A stretch of DNA of 7,588 bases, taken from NCBI GenBank assembly GCA_028292145.1, contig JAQGMX010000018.1, forward strand, positions 1 through 7,588. The letters run 5' to 3'. The notes below the pieces were generated by a model. It was not told the DNA's origin, did not search any database, and saw only the letters and a list, made by a program, of their open reading frames with translations. The DNA comes from Variovorax sp. GTDB lineage: Bacteria > Pseudomonadota > Gammaproteobacteria > Burkholderiales > Burkholderiaceae_C. Positions 1 to 6,312 of the stretch are shown here, in pieces. A program made the position numbers and the translations under genes. Position 1 is the first letter of the stretch; each line of letters begins with the position of its first letter.

Positions 1-1776
1 CGACCGCGTCTTCAGCTCGATTCGGCGGTTCCGTCAGCAGCCGCGCCTGCCGCACTCGCCGCTTCGGCTGCTGCGGCGCGCGCGCCGGCACCTGCTCCTG
101 CTCCGACGCCAGCATTGGCTCCTGTCCCGAGCGCAGCATTGCCGGCTGTTCCGGCGGTTCTCGCCACTGCACCGTTGACGGCGGCTTCGTCGGCAACTGC
201 CGCCGAGGCGCCGGCTTCTGCCGCGTCCGCGTCCGCATCCGCAGCCACGCCGGCGACACCGCCGACGCCCGAGGAAGCCGAACGCGCCGCCAGACTGCAG
301 GTCATGGAAAGCACGCTGGCCGCCCTGCGCGCTCAGTCTGCGGAGACCCAGCGCACGCTCACAGACATGCGCGCGCAACTCGCCGAATCGCGCGAGAGCC
401 GCTACCTGAACCCGATCGTCTATGTGCTGATCGGCCTGCTGCTTCTGGCGCTGATCGCCATCGCCTGGCTGCTGCGCACATCGCGCCGCCGTGCCGCTTC
501 GGCCTGGTGGAACGATTCCATGATTCGCGAAGACGATCCGCGCGGTCCGGCAGGCGGTGCCGGTGTCGACGCGGCCGGCCGCTCGCGTCCTGCGCCGCTC
601 GTGCCTGGTAGCGCGCTCCTTGCGGCGCAAGGCGTACGCAACGATGCCGACGTCAACGCAGACGAGGAAGACGAGCCGGCCGACAAGCGCCAGGCCGCAC
701 TTGTCGCGGCCAGCGCCAATGCGCAGGACGACGAATCCGATCTCGCGCCGGCCCGCAACGTGAACACCGAGGAATTGTTCGACGTGCAGCAGCAGTCCGA
801 CTTCTTCCTTTCGCTGGGCCAGCATGCGCAGGCCATTGCGGTGTTGAGCGAGCACATCGCCGAGAACCCGCAGACTAGCGCGCTCGCCTATCTCGACCTG
901 CTTCGCATTCACCATTCGCTCGGCAATCGCGATGCCTATGGCCGCGTCGGCCACGAATTCGAGCGCGCTTTCAACGCAACGTTGCCCTCCTTCGACAACT
1001 TCAACGACGGCGGCAACGGGCTGGAGCATTACCGCAGCACGCTTTCGCGCATCACCGAGCATTGGCCGGCGTCGGAAACCCTGCTGCTGATCGAGGAACT
1101 GGTCTTCCGCAAACCCGGCACCGACGGCAATGAAGCCTTCGACTTGGCCGCGTACCAGGAACTGCTGCTGCTGTACGCGGTCGCCAAGGAAGTCATCGAT
1201 CCGGACAGCGCACCGCCCGCGCCGGTGACGCCGCTGTCGTACCTCGACACGGCCGCGCACGGACCGACCACGGCGCCGTCGCCGCTCGCTGCGTCGGCAC
1301 CTCTGGCGCCGGCTGCAGCAGTCGCCACGGCAGCCACGGCAGCCACGGTCGCTCCCCTGGATTTTTCGCTCGATCTTGATCCTGAACCGACGCGACCCGC
1401 TGCGTTCATGCCGTACGAGCCTGTGACGCCGGCATCGCCCACCTCGCCGGAATCGCCGGCGTCCGCACCGGCGCCTTTGTTCGCGTCGCCTTCGATCTTC
1501 GGCTCCCTCGAAGAACGCGCCGACACCGACAAGGGCGAGGACACCCACCCCGGCGATCTCGAAGGCCCGACCGCACGCGTGCCGCTGTTTCCCGACGCGC
1601 CGCTGCTGCCGGCCGACGCCGCGATGAATACGTCGATGAATGCCTCGATGGATACGTCAATGGACACCATTTCCGAATTGACGCGCGACACCACGCTCGA
1701 TTCGAACCTGATCGATTTCGAGCTCTTCGATCCCGAAACCGAAGCCAAGATCGCGCCGAAGCCGACGCGTTATTGA
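1..1776 (+). CDS. FimV-like inner-membrane protein with TPR-like segment, 5'-truncated by window edge
   Basis: The frame is open from base 1 to the TGA at 1774-1776 (591 visible residues), so the true start lies upstream; a TTG at 115 falls inside an Ala/Pro-rich stretch and is not a credible start. Visible order: a low-complexity Ala/Pro linker (residues 1-88); a short probable coiled coil rich in Arg, Gln and Glu (about 90-132); one strong membrane helix (about 137-158, bases 409-474) followed by a basic stop-transfer cluster; an acidic linker; a helical TPR-like segment (about 256-326) with the phrase SDFFLSLGQHAQAIAVLSEH; a further helical region to about 400; a second Ala/Pro-rich linker; and an acidic tail ending in Tyr. 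This layout resembles FimV-type proteins, which sit in the inner membrane, often bind peptidoglycan through an N-terminal LysM domain (off-window here) and support type IV pilus assembly or polar organisation. The FimV link rests on architecture, so function is inferred. It converges on the LysR gene with only 9 bp between stop codons. Confidence 0.72.
   Translation, partial: RPRLQLDSAVPSAAAPAALAASAAAARAPAPAPAPTPALAPVPSAALPAVPAVLATAPLTAASSATAAEAPASAASASASAATPATPPTPEEAERAARLQVMESTLAALRAQSAETQRTLTDMRAQLAESRESRYLNPIVYVLIGLLLLALIAIAWLLRTSRRRAASAWWNDSMIREDDPRGPAGGAGVDAAGRSRPAPLVPGSALLAAQGVRNDADVNADEEDEPADKRQAALVAASANAQDDESDLAPARNVNTEELFDVQQQSDFFLSLGQHAQAIAVLSEHIAENPQTSALAYLDLLRIHHSLGNRDAYGRVGHEFERAFNATLPSFDNFNDGGNGLEHYRSTLSRITEHWPASETLLLIEELVFRKPGTDGNEAFDLAAYQELLLLYAVAKEVIDPDSAPPAPVTPLSYLDTAAHGPTTAPSPLAASAPLAPAAAVATAATAATVAPLDFSLDLDPEPTRPAAFMPYEPVTPASPTSPESPASAPAPLFASPSIFGSLEERADTDKGEDTHPGDLEGPTARVPLFPDAPLLPADAAMNTSMNASMDTSMDTISELTRDTTLDSNLIDFELFDPETEAKIAPKPTRY
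1327..1353 (+). repeat. Three 9-bp tandem units inside the Ala-rich linker
   Basis: Two exact copies of acggcagcc (1327-1335, 1336-1344) are followed by a diverged third copy (1345-1353), encoding repeated Thr-Ala-Ala/Val. It lies in the disordered linker of the FimV-like protein, where slippage-prone repeats are common and in-frame length change would be tolerated. Confidence 0.6.
1624..1671 (+). repeat. Four 12-bp tandem units encoding Met-Asn/Asp-x-Ser
   Basis: Units begin at 1624, 1636, 1648 and 1660, each starting atgaat, atggat or atggac. They encode MNTS, MNAS, MDTS and MDTI just before the acidic C-terminal tail of the FimV-like protein. Twelve bases keep the frame, so copy-number change would lengthen or shorten the linker only. 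The third-position differences suggest an old duplication rather than a fresh slippage event. Confidence 0.65.
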
Positions 1777-1785
1777 GCTATTGAG

Positions 1786-2688
1786 CTACCGAGCGCCGTC
1801 CGGAGCGCCCAGCTTCGTCGCCAGGAAGTCGATGAAACTGCGCAGCTTCGGCGCCATGTACTGGCGGCTGGTGTAGACCGCGAACAGCGTCACCGGCGGC
1901 GCAGAAAAGCCCGGCAGCACCTGCGCCAGCACGCCTTGTGCGATGTCTGCGTCAACAAGCCATTCCGGCAGGAATGCCAGGCCCATGCCGGCACGCACGG
2001 CATGCAGCGACAGCGTCGTGTCGTCCGAACGCAGCACCGGGCTCAGCCGCAACGGCGCCGGCTTTCCGCTCGGTCCCTTGAGCGACAAGCCGTCGAGGTC
2101 GACGTAGCTCGGCACGATCGCGCCGAGCCTGGCCAGATCCGCTGGCGCCTTGGGCAGGTCGATCGTGGCAAGAAATGCAGGCGCGGCAACCAGGTGGAAC
2201 TGCACCTTGCACAGCGGCCGCGCGATCAACGCCGGCGACGGCTCCTGCGTTGCCCGGAGCGCCAGGTCGTACCCGTCGGCCGCCAGATCGACCTTGCGGT
2301 TCTCCAGATGGATGTCGATCAGCACCTCGGGAAATTCCGCCCGGTAGTCGGCCAGCACACGAGCGAAGCGCGGCGTCGCACACCACACCGGCGCGCTGAC
2401 CTTGAGTTGCCCACGCGGCGCCTCGTTCTTGCGGCCGATGGCGGCTTCGGCGGCGTCGAGCAAATCGAGCGCCTGGCTGCTTTGCGCGTACCAGGCTTCG
2501 CCGGCTTCGGTCAGGCTCAGGTGGCGGCTGGTTCGGTTGAGCAGACGCGCGCCGAGCGATTTTTCGAGCTGCGCGACATGCTTGCTGACCATCGGCGCCG
2601 AGATGTCCAGCCGGTCTGCGGCCGCCGAAAAACTGCCGGCATCGACAACGTCGCGGAACACGCGAAGACTGGTGAGACGGTCCATCAT
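1786..2688 (-). CDS. LysR-type transcriptional regulator
   Basis: A full-length LysR-family DNA-binding regulator of 300 residues, the usual family size. The N-terminal winged helix-turn-helix spans about residues 3-62, with the typical core SFSAAADRLDIS...VSKHVAQLEKSLGARLL and the family phrase LSLTEAG. A linker helix follows, then the periplasmic-binding-protein-like effector domain from about residue 93 (GQLKVSAPV) to the end, with the conserved GMGLAFLPEWL near residue 233. Two ATG codons lie in tandem (2688-2686 and 2685-2683). The AGGA upstream sits 4 nt before the first and 7 nt before the second, so the second, giving MDRLTSLRVF, may be the real start. It is divergent from the extradiol dioxygenase across 92 bp, the classical layout for a LysR protein that controls its neighbour and itself. 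The inducer cannot be told from sequence. Confidence 0.93.
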   Translation of the reverse strand: MMDRLTSLRVFRDVVDAGSFSAAADRLDISAPMVSKHVAQLEKSLGARLLNRTSRHLSLTEAGEAWYAQSSQALDLLDAAEAAIGRKNEAPRGQLKVSAPVWCATPRFARVLADYRAEFPEVLIDIHLENRKVDLAADGYDLALRATQEPSPALIARPLCKVQFHLVAAPAFLATIDLPKAPADLARLGAIVPSYVDLDGLSLKGPSGKPAPLRLSPVLRSDDTTLSLHAVRAGMGLAFLPEWLVDADIAQGVLAQVLPGFSAPPVTLFAVYTSRQYMAPKLRSFIDFLATKLGAPDGAR

Positions 2689-2780
2689 GGTTTCCTGGGA
2701 AGATACGAAAGCTTGAATCGTAGGGCATCGATTTCTTCAAGGGAAATATCTAGACTTGTCGAATTCAAGGAGATTTCCCG
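2689..2780. promoter_or_regulatory. Divergent LysR/dioxygenase control region with dyad elements
   Basis: This 92-bp gap must hold both divergent promoters. It is visibly AT-richer than the genes beside it. Symmetric elements that could serve as LysR sites: ttgaa (2713-2717) with ttcaa (2736-2740), and tttc with gaaa flanking ttcaagg (2732-2746), which has the loose T-(about 11)-A dyad form of LysR boxes. No convincing -35/-10 pair could be chosen on either strand, so promoters are implied by position only. Confidence 0.45.
2767..2772 (+). promoter_or_regulatory. Ribosome binding site of the extradiol dioxygenase gene
   Basis: aaggag lies 8 nt before the ATG at 2781. It is the strongest Shine-Dalgarno match in the window and fixes the dioxygenase start. 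Confidence 0.8.
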
Positions 2781-3617
2781 ATGAACACCGTTCTTTCCGC
2801 CGATTCGGCGCTTCCGACCTACTTCATCTCCCACGGCGGCGGCCCCTGGCCGTGGATGCAGCGCGAGATGAACGGCGCTTACGACCAGCTCGCCGCATCG
2901 CTTGCCGACATGCCGCGCCAGATCGGCCGCACCCCGCGCGCCGTGCTGATGATTTCCGCCCACTGGGAGACCAGCGCCTTCACCGTCCAGGCTACGCCGA
3001 AGCCGGGAATGATCTACGACTACGGTGGCTTTCCTGCGCACACCTACCAGATCCATTACGACGCGCCCGGCTCGCCCGAACTGGCCGCGCGCGTCCATGC
3101 GCTGATCGAGGCCGCCGGACTGCCCGCAGGCATCGACGCCGAACGCGGCTACGACCACGGCATGTTTTCGCCGATGGCCGGGATCTATCCGAAAGCCGAT
3201 GTGCCGGTGGTCCAGCTGTCGCTCCGCCGCGGACTCGATCCGGCGGAGCATCTCGCGCTCGGACGTGCGCTGGCGCCTTTGCGAAAAGAGGGCGTTCTGA
3301 TCATCGGCAGCGGCCTTAGCTATCACAACCTGCGCGCCTTCGGACCGCAGGCGCGCGAGCCATCGAAGGCATTCGACGACTGGCTCGATGCGGCGGTCGT
3401 GCAATCGGATCCAGCGCAACGCGTCGAGCGCCTGATCGATTGGGCCGACGCGCCCGCCGCACGCATCGCGCATCCGAGGGAGGAGCACCTGATTCCGTTG
3501 ATGGTCGCCGTGGGTGCAGCCGAAGGCGAAGCGGGCGTGAGGATCTATCACGAGGAGGCGTTCATGGGCGGCATTGCGGTGTCGAGCTTCAGGTTCGGCG
3601 CCGCGGCAGGAGCCTGA
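2781..3617 (+). CDS. DODA/LigB-type extradiol ring-opening dioxygenase
   Basis: A 278-residue cytosolic enzyme of the class III extradiol (LigB/DODA) family, which includes E. coli YgiD and plant DOPA 4,5-dioxygenase. These are non-haem metal enzymes that open catechol-type rings. Candidate metal ligands are all present: His18 in ISHGGGPW, His61 in SAHWE, His182 in SYHNLR and His236 in REEHLIPL. His126 in YDHGMFSPM matches the conserved second-shell or acid-base His. Length fits the family (about 260-280). The start is fixed by an aaggag site 8 nt upstream. The physiological substrate in bacteria is usually unknown, so naming it a DOPA dioxygenase would be too specific. The divergent LysR gene is its likely regulator, and an alpha/beta hydrolase follows 75 nt downstream. 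Confidence 0.92.
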   Translation: MNTVLSADSALPTYFISHGGGPWPWMQREMNGAYDQLAASLADMPRQIGRTPRAVLMISAHWETSAFTVQATPKPGMIYDYGGFPAHTYQIHYDAPGSPELAARVHALIEAAGLPAGIDAERGYDHGMFSPMAGIYPKADVPVVQLSLRRGLDPAEHLALGRALAPLRKEGVLIIGSGLSYHNLRAFGPQAREPSKAFDDWLDAAVVQSDPAQRVERLIDWADAPAARIAHPREEHLIPLMVAVGAAEGEAGVRIYHEEAFMGGIAVSSFRFGAAAGA

Positions 3618-3651
3618 ATCTGTCCGAAGGTGGCCGGTGCGTGGCCGATGG

Positions 3652-3682
3652 GTGACTGCCGGGCTGGGCGAATGCATAGAAA
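3652..3682 (+). promoter_or_regulatory. Possible weak sigma-70-like promoter before the hydrolase
   Basis: gtgact (3652-3657) could act as a -35 and cataga (3675-3680, 17-bp spacer) or tagaaa (3677-3682, 19-bp spacer) as a -10. Matches are weak (4/6, and 3/6 or 4/6). If used, transcription would begin very near the ATG at 3693 and give an almost leaderless message. Read-through from the dioxygenase gene is at least as likely. Confidence 0.2.
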
Positions 3683-3692
3683 ATCGCCAGCC

Positions 3693-4559
3693 ATGACATC
3701 TCCATCCGCCGCAGCAACCCATCCCGAAATCGCCCGCATCGACGCGCTCGCCAGCCGTCATGAGGTCATCCACGACGGGGTTCGCGTCGTCTGGCGCAAG
3801 TTCGGCGACCATCCCGAACGACCGCCGCTGGTCCTGTTTCATGGCGGTCACGGCAGCTGGATGCACTGGCTGCGGAATATCGAAGCTCTCTCGGCGGAGC
3901 GGACGCTGTGGCTGCCCGACCTGCCAGGCTACCTGGATTCAAGCATTCCCCGCGAAGCGCGACCGGGCGAGGCATTGCTCGAGCCGATGCTCGACGCGCT
4001 CGGCGGCACGCTGGACACGCTCATCGGCGCAGGCACCGTCATCGACCTCGGCGGCTTCTCCTTCGGCGGTCTCGTCAGCGCGAAATTCGCCGTCCGCCGC
4101 GGCGGCGTCCGCAAGCTCGCGCTGATGGGCAGCGGCGGTCACGGCACGCTGCGGCGACTGACGGTTGACATGATCAACTGGCGGGCGTCACCCGACCGTC
4201 CCGCGCAGATCGCCGCATTGCGGCACAACCTCGCCGCGCTGATGCTTCGCGACCCCGAAGCGATCGACGATGTGGCATTTCAGATCCACGATATTTCCTG
4301 CCATGGCACGCGGTTCAGAAGCAAGGACGTGTCGACGGGTGGTGGATTGCAGGTCGCGCTGGATGCGCTGGTCAATACGGATCAACTCCTGATCTGGGGT
4401 GAATTCGATGTGACGGCGAATCCGAGGCCGTTGGTGGCGGAGTTATTAGCGGAGCATCCTGAAAGGGAAGGCCGTGTGGTCGATGGGGCGGGGCATTGGG
4501 TGCAGTATGAACGGGCAGGGGAGACGAATGCGACTTTGTTGGACTTTTTGCGCGGTTGA
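3693..4559 (+). CDS. Alpha/beta-fold hydrolase
   Basis: A 288-residue alpha/beta hydrolase with no signal peptide, so cytosolic. Visible signatures: the oxyanion-hole motif LFHGGHGSW (His50-Gly51), the nucleophile elbow GGFSFGG with Ser123, the acid Asp239 in LIWGEFDVTA, and the catalytic His268 in DGAGHWVQYE, all in canonical order and spacing. The substrate cannot be told; the family covers esterases, lactonases and C-C bond hydrolases. The frame is open further upstream (GTG 3630, ATG 3648, ATG 3672). I chose ATG 3693 because the upstream residues look unconserved, but no start has a good Shine-Dalgarno, so this is uncertain. It follows the dioxygenase by 75 nt and could act on a ring-cleavage product. 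The last 40 or so codons use TTA, AGG, GGG and TTG far more than the body of the gene, marking the start of the compositional change toward the right-hand module. Confidence 0.88.
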   Translation: MTSPSAAATHPEIARIDALASRHEVIHDGVRVVWRKFGDHPERPPLVLFHGGHGSWMHWLRNIEALSAERTLWLPDLPGYLDSSIPREARPGEALLEPMLDALGGTLDTLIGAGTVIDLGGFSFGGLVSAKFAVRRGGVRKLALMGSGGHGTLRRLTVDMINWRASPDRPAQIAALRHNLAALMLRDPEAIDDVAFQIHDISCHGTRFRSKDVSTGGGLQVALDALVNTDQLLIWGEFDVTANPRPLVAELLAEHPEREGRVVDGAGHWVQYERAGETNATLLDFLRG

Positions 4560-4561
4560 GA

Positions 4562-4580
4562 AGATCGTATCGGTCGATCT
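4562..4580. terminator. Inverted repeat between convergent genes, possible weak terminator
   Basis: agatcg (4562-4567) and cgatct (4575-4580) form a perfect 6-bp stem with a 7-nt loop, 2 nt after the hydrolase stop and downstream of the convergent exported-protein gene. There is no T-run on the plus side and only a short pyrimidine stretch on the minus side, so intrinsic termination is doubtful. The rest of 4581-4660 shows nothing recognisable. Confidence 0.25.
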
Positions 4581-4660
4581 GCAATGAGTAGTCGTATTTG
4601 TTAATTGACTTCTTGTTGGTCGCCGACTCACAAAGATCTTGGTGTTTTGGACGTCAAAGA

Positions 4661-5299
4661 TCATAGGCCATTACGATTGAAGACTTCCGGGCGCTTCGTT
4701 TTAGTAAGCCACTTGCCATTTTTCATTCGACGCGTCCGTGTTTCAATCCAATCATCGTCGATGAGTGAAAAATCCCAATCGGCAACGAGTTTGAGTTTTC
4801 CACCAATGAAACGATAGGTTCCGCCGTGGTCTGCGCAACATCCGCTTCGATATGAGAATGATATCTTTCCATTCGGGTTGAAGAATATTTCGGATAAGGT
4901 GGAAAGTTCTGCATCGATTTCAAACACGCCTGCTGCAGAATTGAAAAGATAATAATTATCCATGTAATTCGGGCCTCCACCGCCATCCCAAAATGGAACA
5001 AAAAAATCTGGCTGACCGTCGAAATTCGCGTCAATGATGCTGACTATTTCATTCGGATTTTGAGAAGTTGCAGAAGCATCCACAACCTGAATCTCTTGGA
5101 GCAGTGCGCCGGAGCGCCTGTTAAATACTCTGATTGCCCGAACCGACGACAGGTCGGACTCGGTTATTTCAAGAAGCGTGGAAAAAGAGAAATCGGCCGT
5201 GACCGCGCGTTGGTCATGCCAAGCCTGCGTTGCAGTCAATGCCTCTGCATTTGAAAATGCAGGAAAGAAAAGTAAAGTAACAAGCGCTATTTTATACAT
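4661..5299 (-). CDS. Exported XAC2610-like protein, candidate periplasmic lysozyme-type inhibitor / immunity protein
   Basis: A 212-residue protein with a clear Sec signal peptide (MYKIALVTLLFFPAFSNA, probable cleavage before Glu19; no lipobox Cys, so soluble periplasmic). Visible features: an EF-hand-like acidic loop DANFDGQPD (90-98) with Asp/Asn/Asp/Asp at alternating positions, the following NYYLFNSAAGVFE strand pair, a Cys-Cys pair (154-155) in SGCCADHGG, and GGKLKLV (166-172). This pattern recalls the XAC2610 family, whose founder in Xanthomonas citri is the periplasmic immunity protein for the GH19 effector XAC2609 and is structurally like PliI lysozyme inhibitors. Family assignment is from memory of the pattern, not a search. 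An in-frame TAA lies directly before the ATG, so no upstream start is possible. No Shine-Dalgarno is visible. It sits two genes downstream of a GH19 toxin gene on the same strand, which supports an immunity role. Confidence 0.72.
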   Translation of the reverse strand: MYKIALVTLLFFPAFSNAEALTATQAWHDQRAVTADFSFSTLLEITESDLSSVRAIRVFNRRSGALLQEIQVVDASATSQNPNEIVSIIDANFDGQPDFFVPFWDGGGGPNYMDNYYLFNSAAGVFEIDAELSTLSEIFFNPNGKISFSYRSGCCADHGGTYRFIGGKLKLVADWDFSLIDDDWIETRTRRMKNGKWLTKTKRPEVFNRNGL

Positions 5300-5542
5300 T
5301 TAAGATAGGCGGTCTGGCGAGTTGAATTTCTGCCCGAAATTTGGAATGGCGTGCCGGCTAATGCCGAATGCGTTGCCATCGGCTAAACAGATGTTTTCCG
5401 AATACGATCGAATGTTGGAAGCAATTAAAATTCAAGAATATTGTGTTTTTCCCAGCCAAGGTAGGACGTTTTGCAAGGCGTTGCGGTAGTCCTGTGTAGA
5501 TCATCAATAATGAGCGCTCGCCGCGTGATCAGATCAATTGCG
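5300..5542 (-). other. 243-bp AT-rich spacer between the two exported-protein genes
   Basis: No open frame of interest crosses this gap; all minus-strand frames checked contain stops. It is among the most AT-rich stretches here (19 of 60 bases G or C at 5401-5460). It holds a hairpin (5363-5383) and is long enough to carry a separate promoter for the XAC2610-like gene, but no good -35/-10 pair was found. It may be the seam where the second candidate immunity gene was added. Confidence 0.5.
5363..5383. other. GC-rich hairpin upstream of the XAC2610-like gene
   Basis: gccgaatg (5363-5370) pairs with catcggc (5377-5383) as a 7-bp stem with one bulged base and a 6-nt loop (cgttgc). It stands out in an AT-rich gap about 65 bp upstream of the XAC2610-like start. 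No T-run follows on either strand, so it is not a typical intrinsic terminator; an RNA-stability or attenuating structure is possible. Confidence 0.35.
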
Positions 5543-6307
5543 TTAATGGCACCCGTTTTTCTTCAGTGCGCCTCGTGCTTTTGCAATGGTGTCGTAGGGG
5601 TTGAGCGGGGGCATGCATTTGTCGTCTTGCGAAAGAGTAAATTGGCCTTTTTCGTCTGTACTGAAGCGGACTAAAAAAGTCGTTTTATAGAGCGGGTCAG
5701 GTGAGGCGGCTGGACTGTTGGAGGCACAGTACCAACCCGAATTGCAGGTCCAGCGGCTGTCGTAGTAGCCGGCGACAATGAGCATACCGTCTTTGACGAC
5801 TTTTGCAGGAGCCATTGCGTAAACGTCGAAGCACGCGGGTTTGGCTTCGATGAAATTGGGTTGCGGAATGTACAGGGGTTGGACGGCGATCAGTTTTTTC
5901 GATGGGCTTATTATGAATAGGTGGCATTGAACGAAATGTGAAACGGCTCGACTGCATCCGGTTCGCCATAACGCCACTTCTCCTGATGAAGACAGACATA
6001 CGGGTGGCAATGAAAGATCTGTGCGAAACGCTTTTATATAAGAATAGAAAGTTTTATTTTCTAGCGTCCATTTGTATTCTGTTGTAGAGCTGACTGCAGT
6101 AAGCCCTGCTTTATCAATCGATCCATTCTCGTTGGTTTCATTTGCGCCAAATTCTTGAACATAGTTGTCAAACTCGTTGGTCGGGACTGATTTTATAAAT
6201 GCCTCTGCATGCCCTTGTGATGTGGCCTTGTCCAATAGCAACTGGGGTTTCACGTCTGGAATGATCAAAAGCGAGAGAAGAGCGATGACGAATTTATTTA
6301 TGACCAT
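5543..6307 (-). CDS. Exported cysteine-rich protein of unknown family, candidate immunity protein
   Basis: I do not recognise this 254-residue protein. It begins MVINKFVIALLSLLII, a basic start plus a hydrophobic core typical of a Sec signal, although a clear Ala-x-Ala cleavage site is missing (it may be cleaved near Lys20-Gln22 or stay anchored). The rest is hydrophilic with no second membrane helix. It has eight cysteines (104, 118, 128, 159, 188, 194, 231, 253), all in the C-terminal 60%, an even number that suggests disulfides in the periplasm. Notable clusters are SRWTCNSGWYCASNS (184-198) and the terminal NGCH. Its ATG lies 5 nt after the stop of the GH19 toxin gene and has no Shine-Dalgarno, so translation is probably coupled to the toxin gene. 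Position immediately downstream of a peptidoglycan-hydrolase toxin, together with export, makes it the positional immunity candidate; no biochemical function can be stated. Confidence 0.75.
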   Translation of the reverse strand: MVINKFVIALLSLLIIPDVKPQLLLDKATSQGHAEAFIKSVPTNEFDNYVQEFGANETNENGSIDKAGLTAVSSTTEYKWTLENKTFYSYIKAFRTDLSLPPVCLSSSGEVALWRTGCSRAVSHFVQCHLFIISPSKKLIAVQPLYIPQPNFIEAKPACFDVYAMAPAKVVKDGMLIVAGYYDSRWTCNSGWYCASNSPAASPDPLYKTTFLVRFSTDEKGQFTLSQDDKCMPPLNPYDTIAKARGALKKNGCH

Positions 6308-6312
6308 GACTA

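Noticed and set aside
34..1548. Long minus-strand open frame (about 500 codons) antisense to the FimV-like gene
   Set aside because: Its translation is Arg/Gly/Cys-rich low complexity, typical of the antisense of a GC-rich gene. The plus frame has a membrane helix, a TPR-like segment and ordered codon use.
1936..2784. Long plus-strand open frame antisense to the LysR gene
   Set aside because: Shadow frame: Arg/Gln-rich translation with no family signature, opposite an unmistakable LysR protein.
2685..3866. Long minus-strand open frame antisense to the dioxygenase gene
   Set aside because: It overlaps a gene with a full set of metal-ligand motifs and a strong ribosome binding site, and its own translation shows no domain-like pattern.
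5471..5674. Small plus-strand frame with a lipoprotein-like start (from ATG 5510, a hydrophobic stretch with Cys)
   Set aside because: It lies over the 3' end of the exported-protein gene on the other strand, has no ribosome binding site, and lacks a proper lipobox order.
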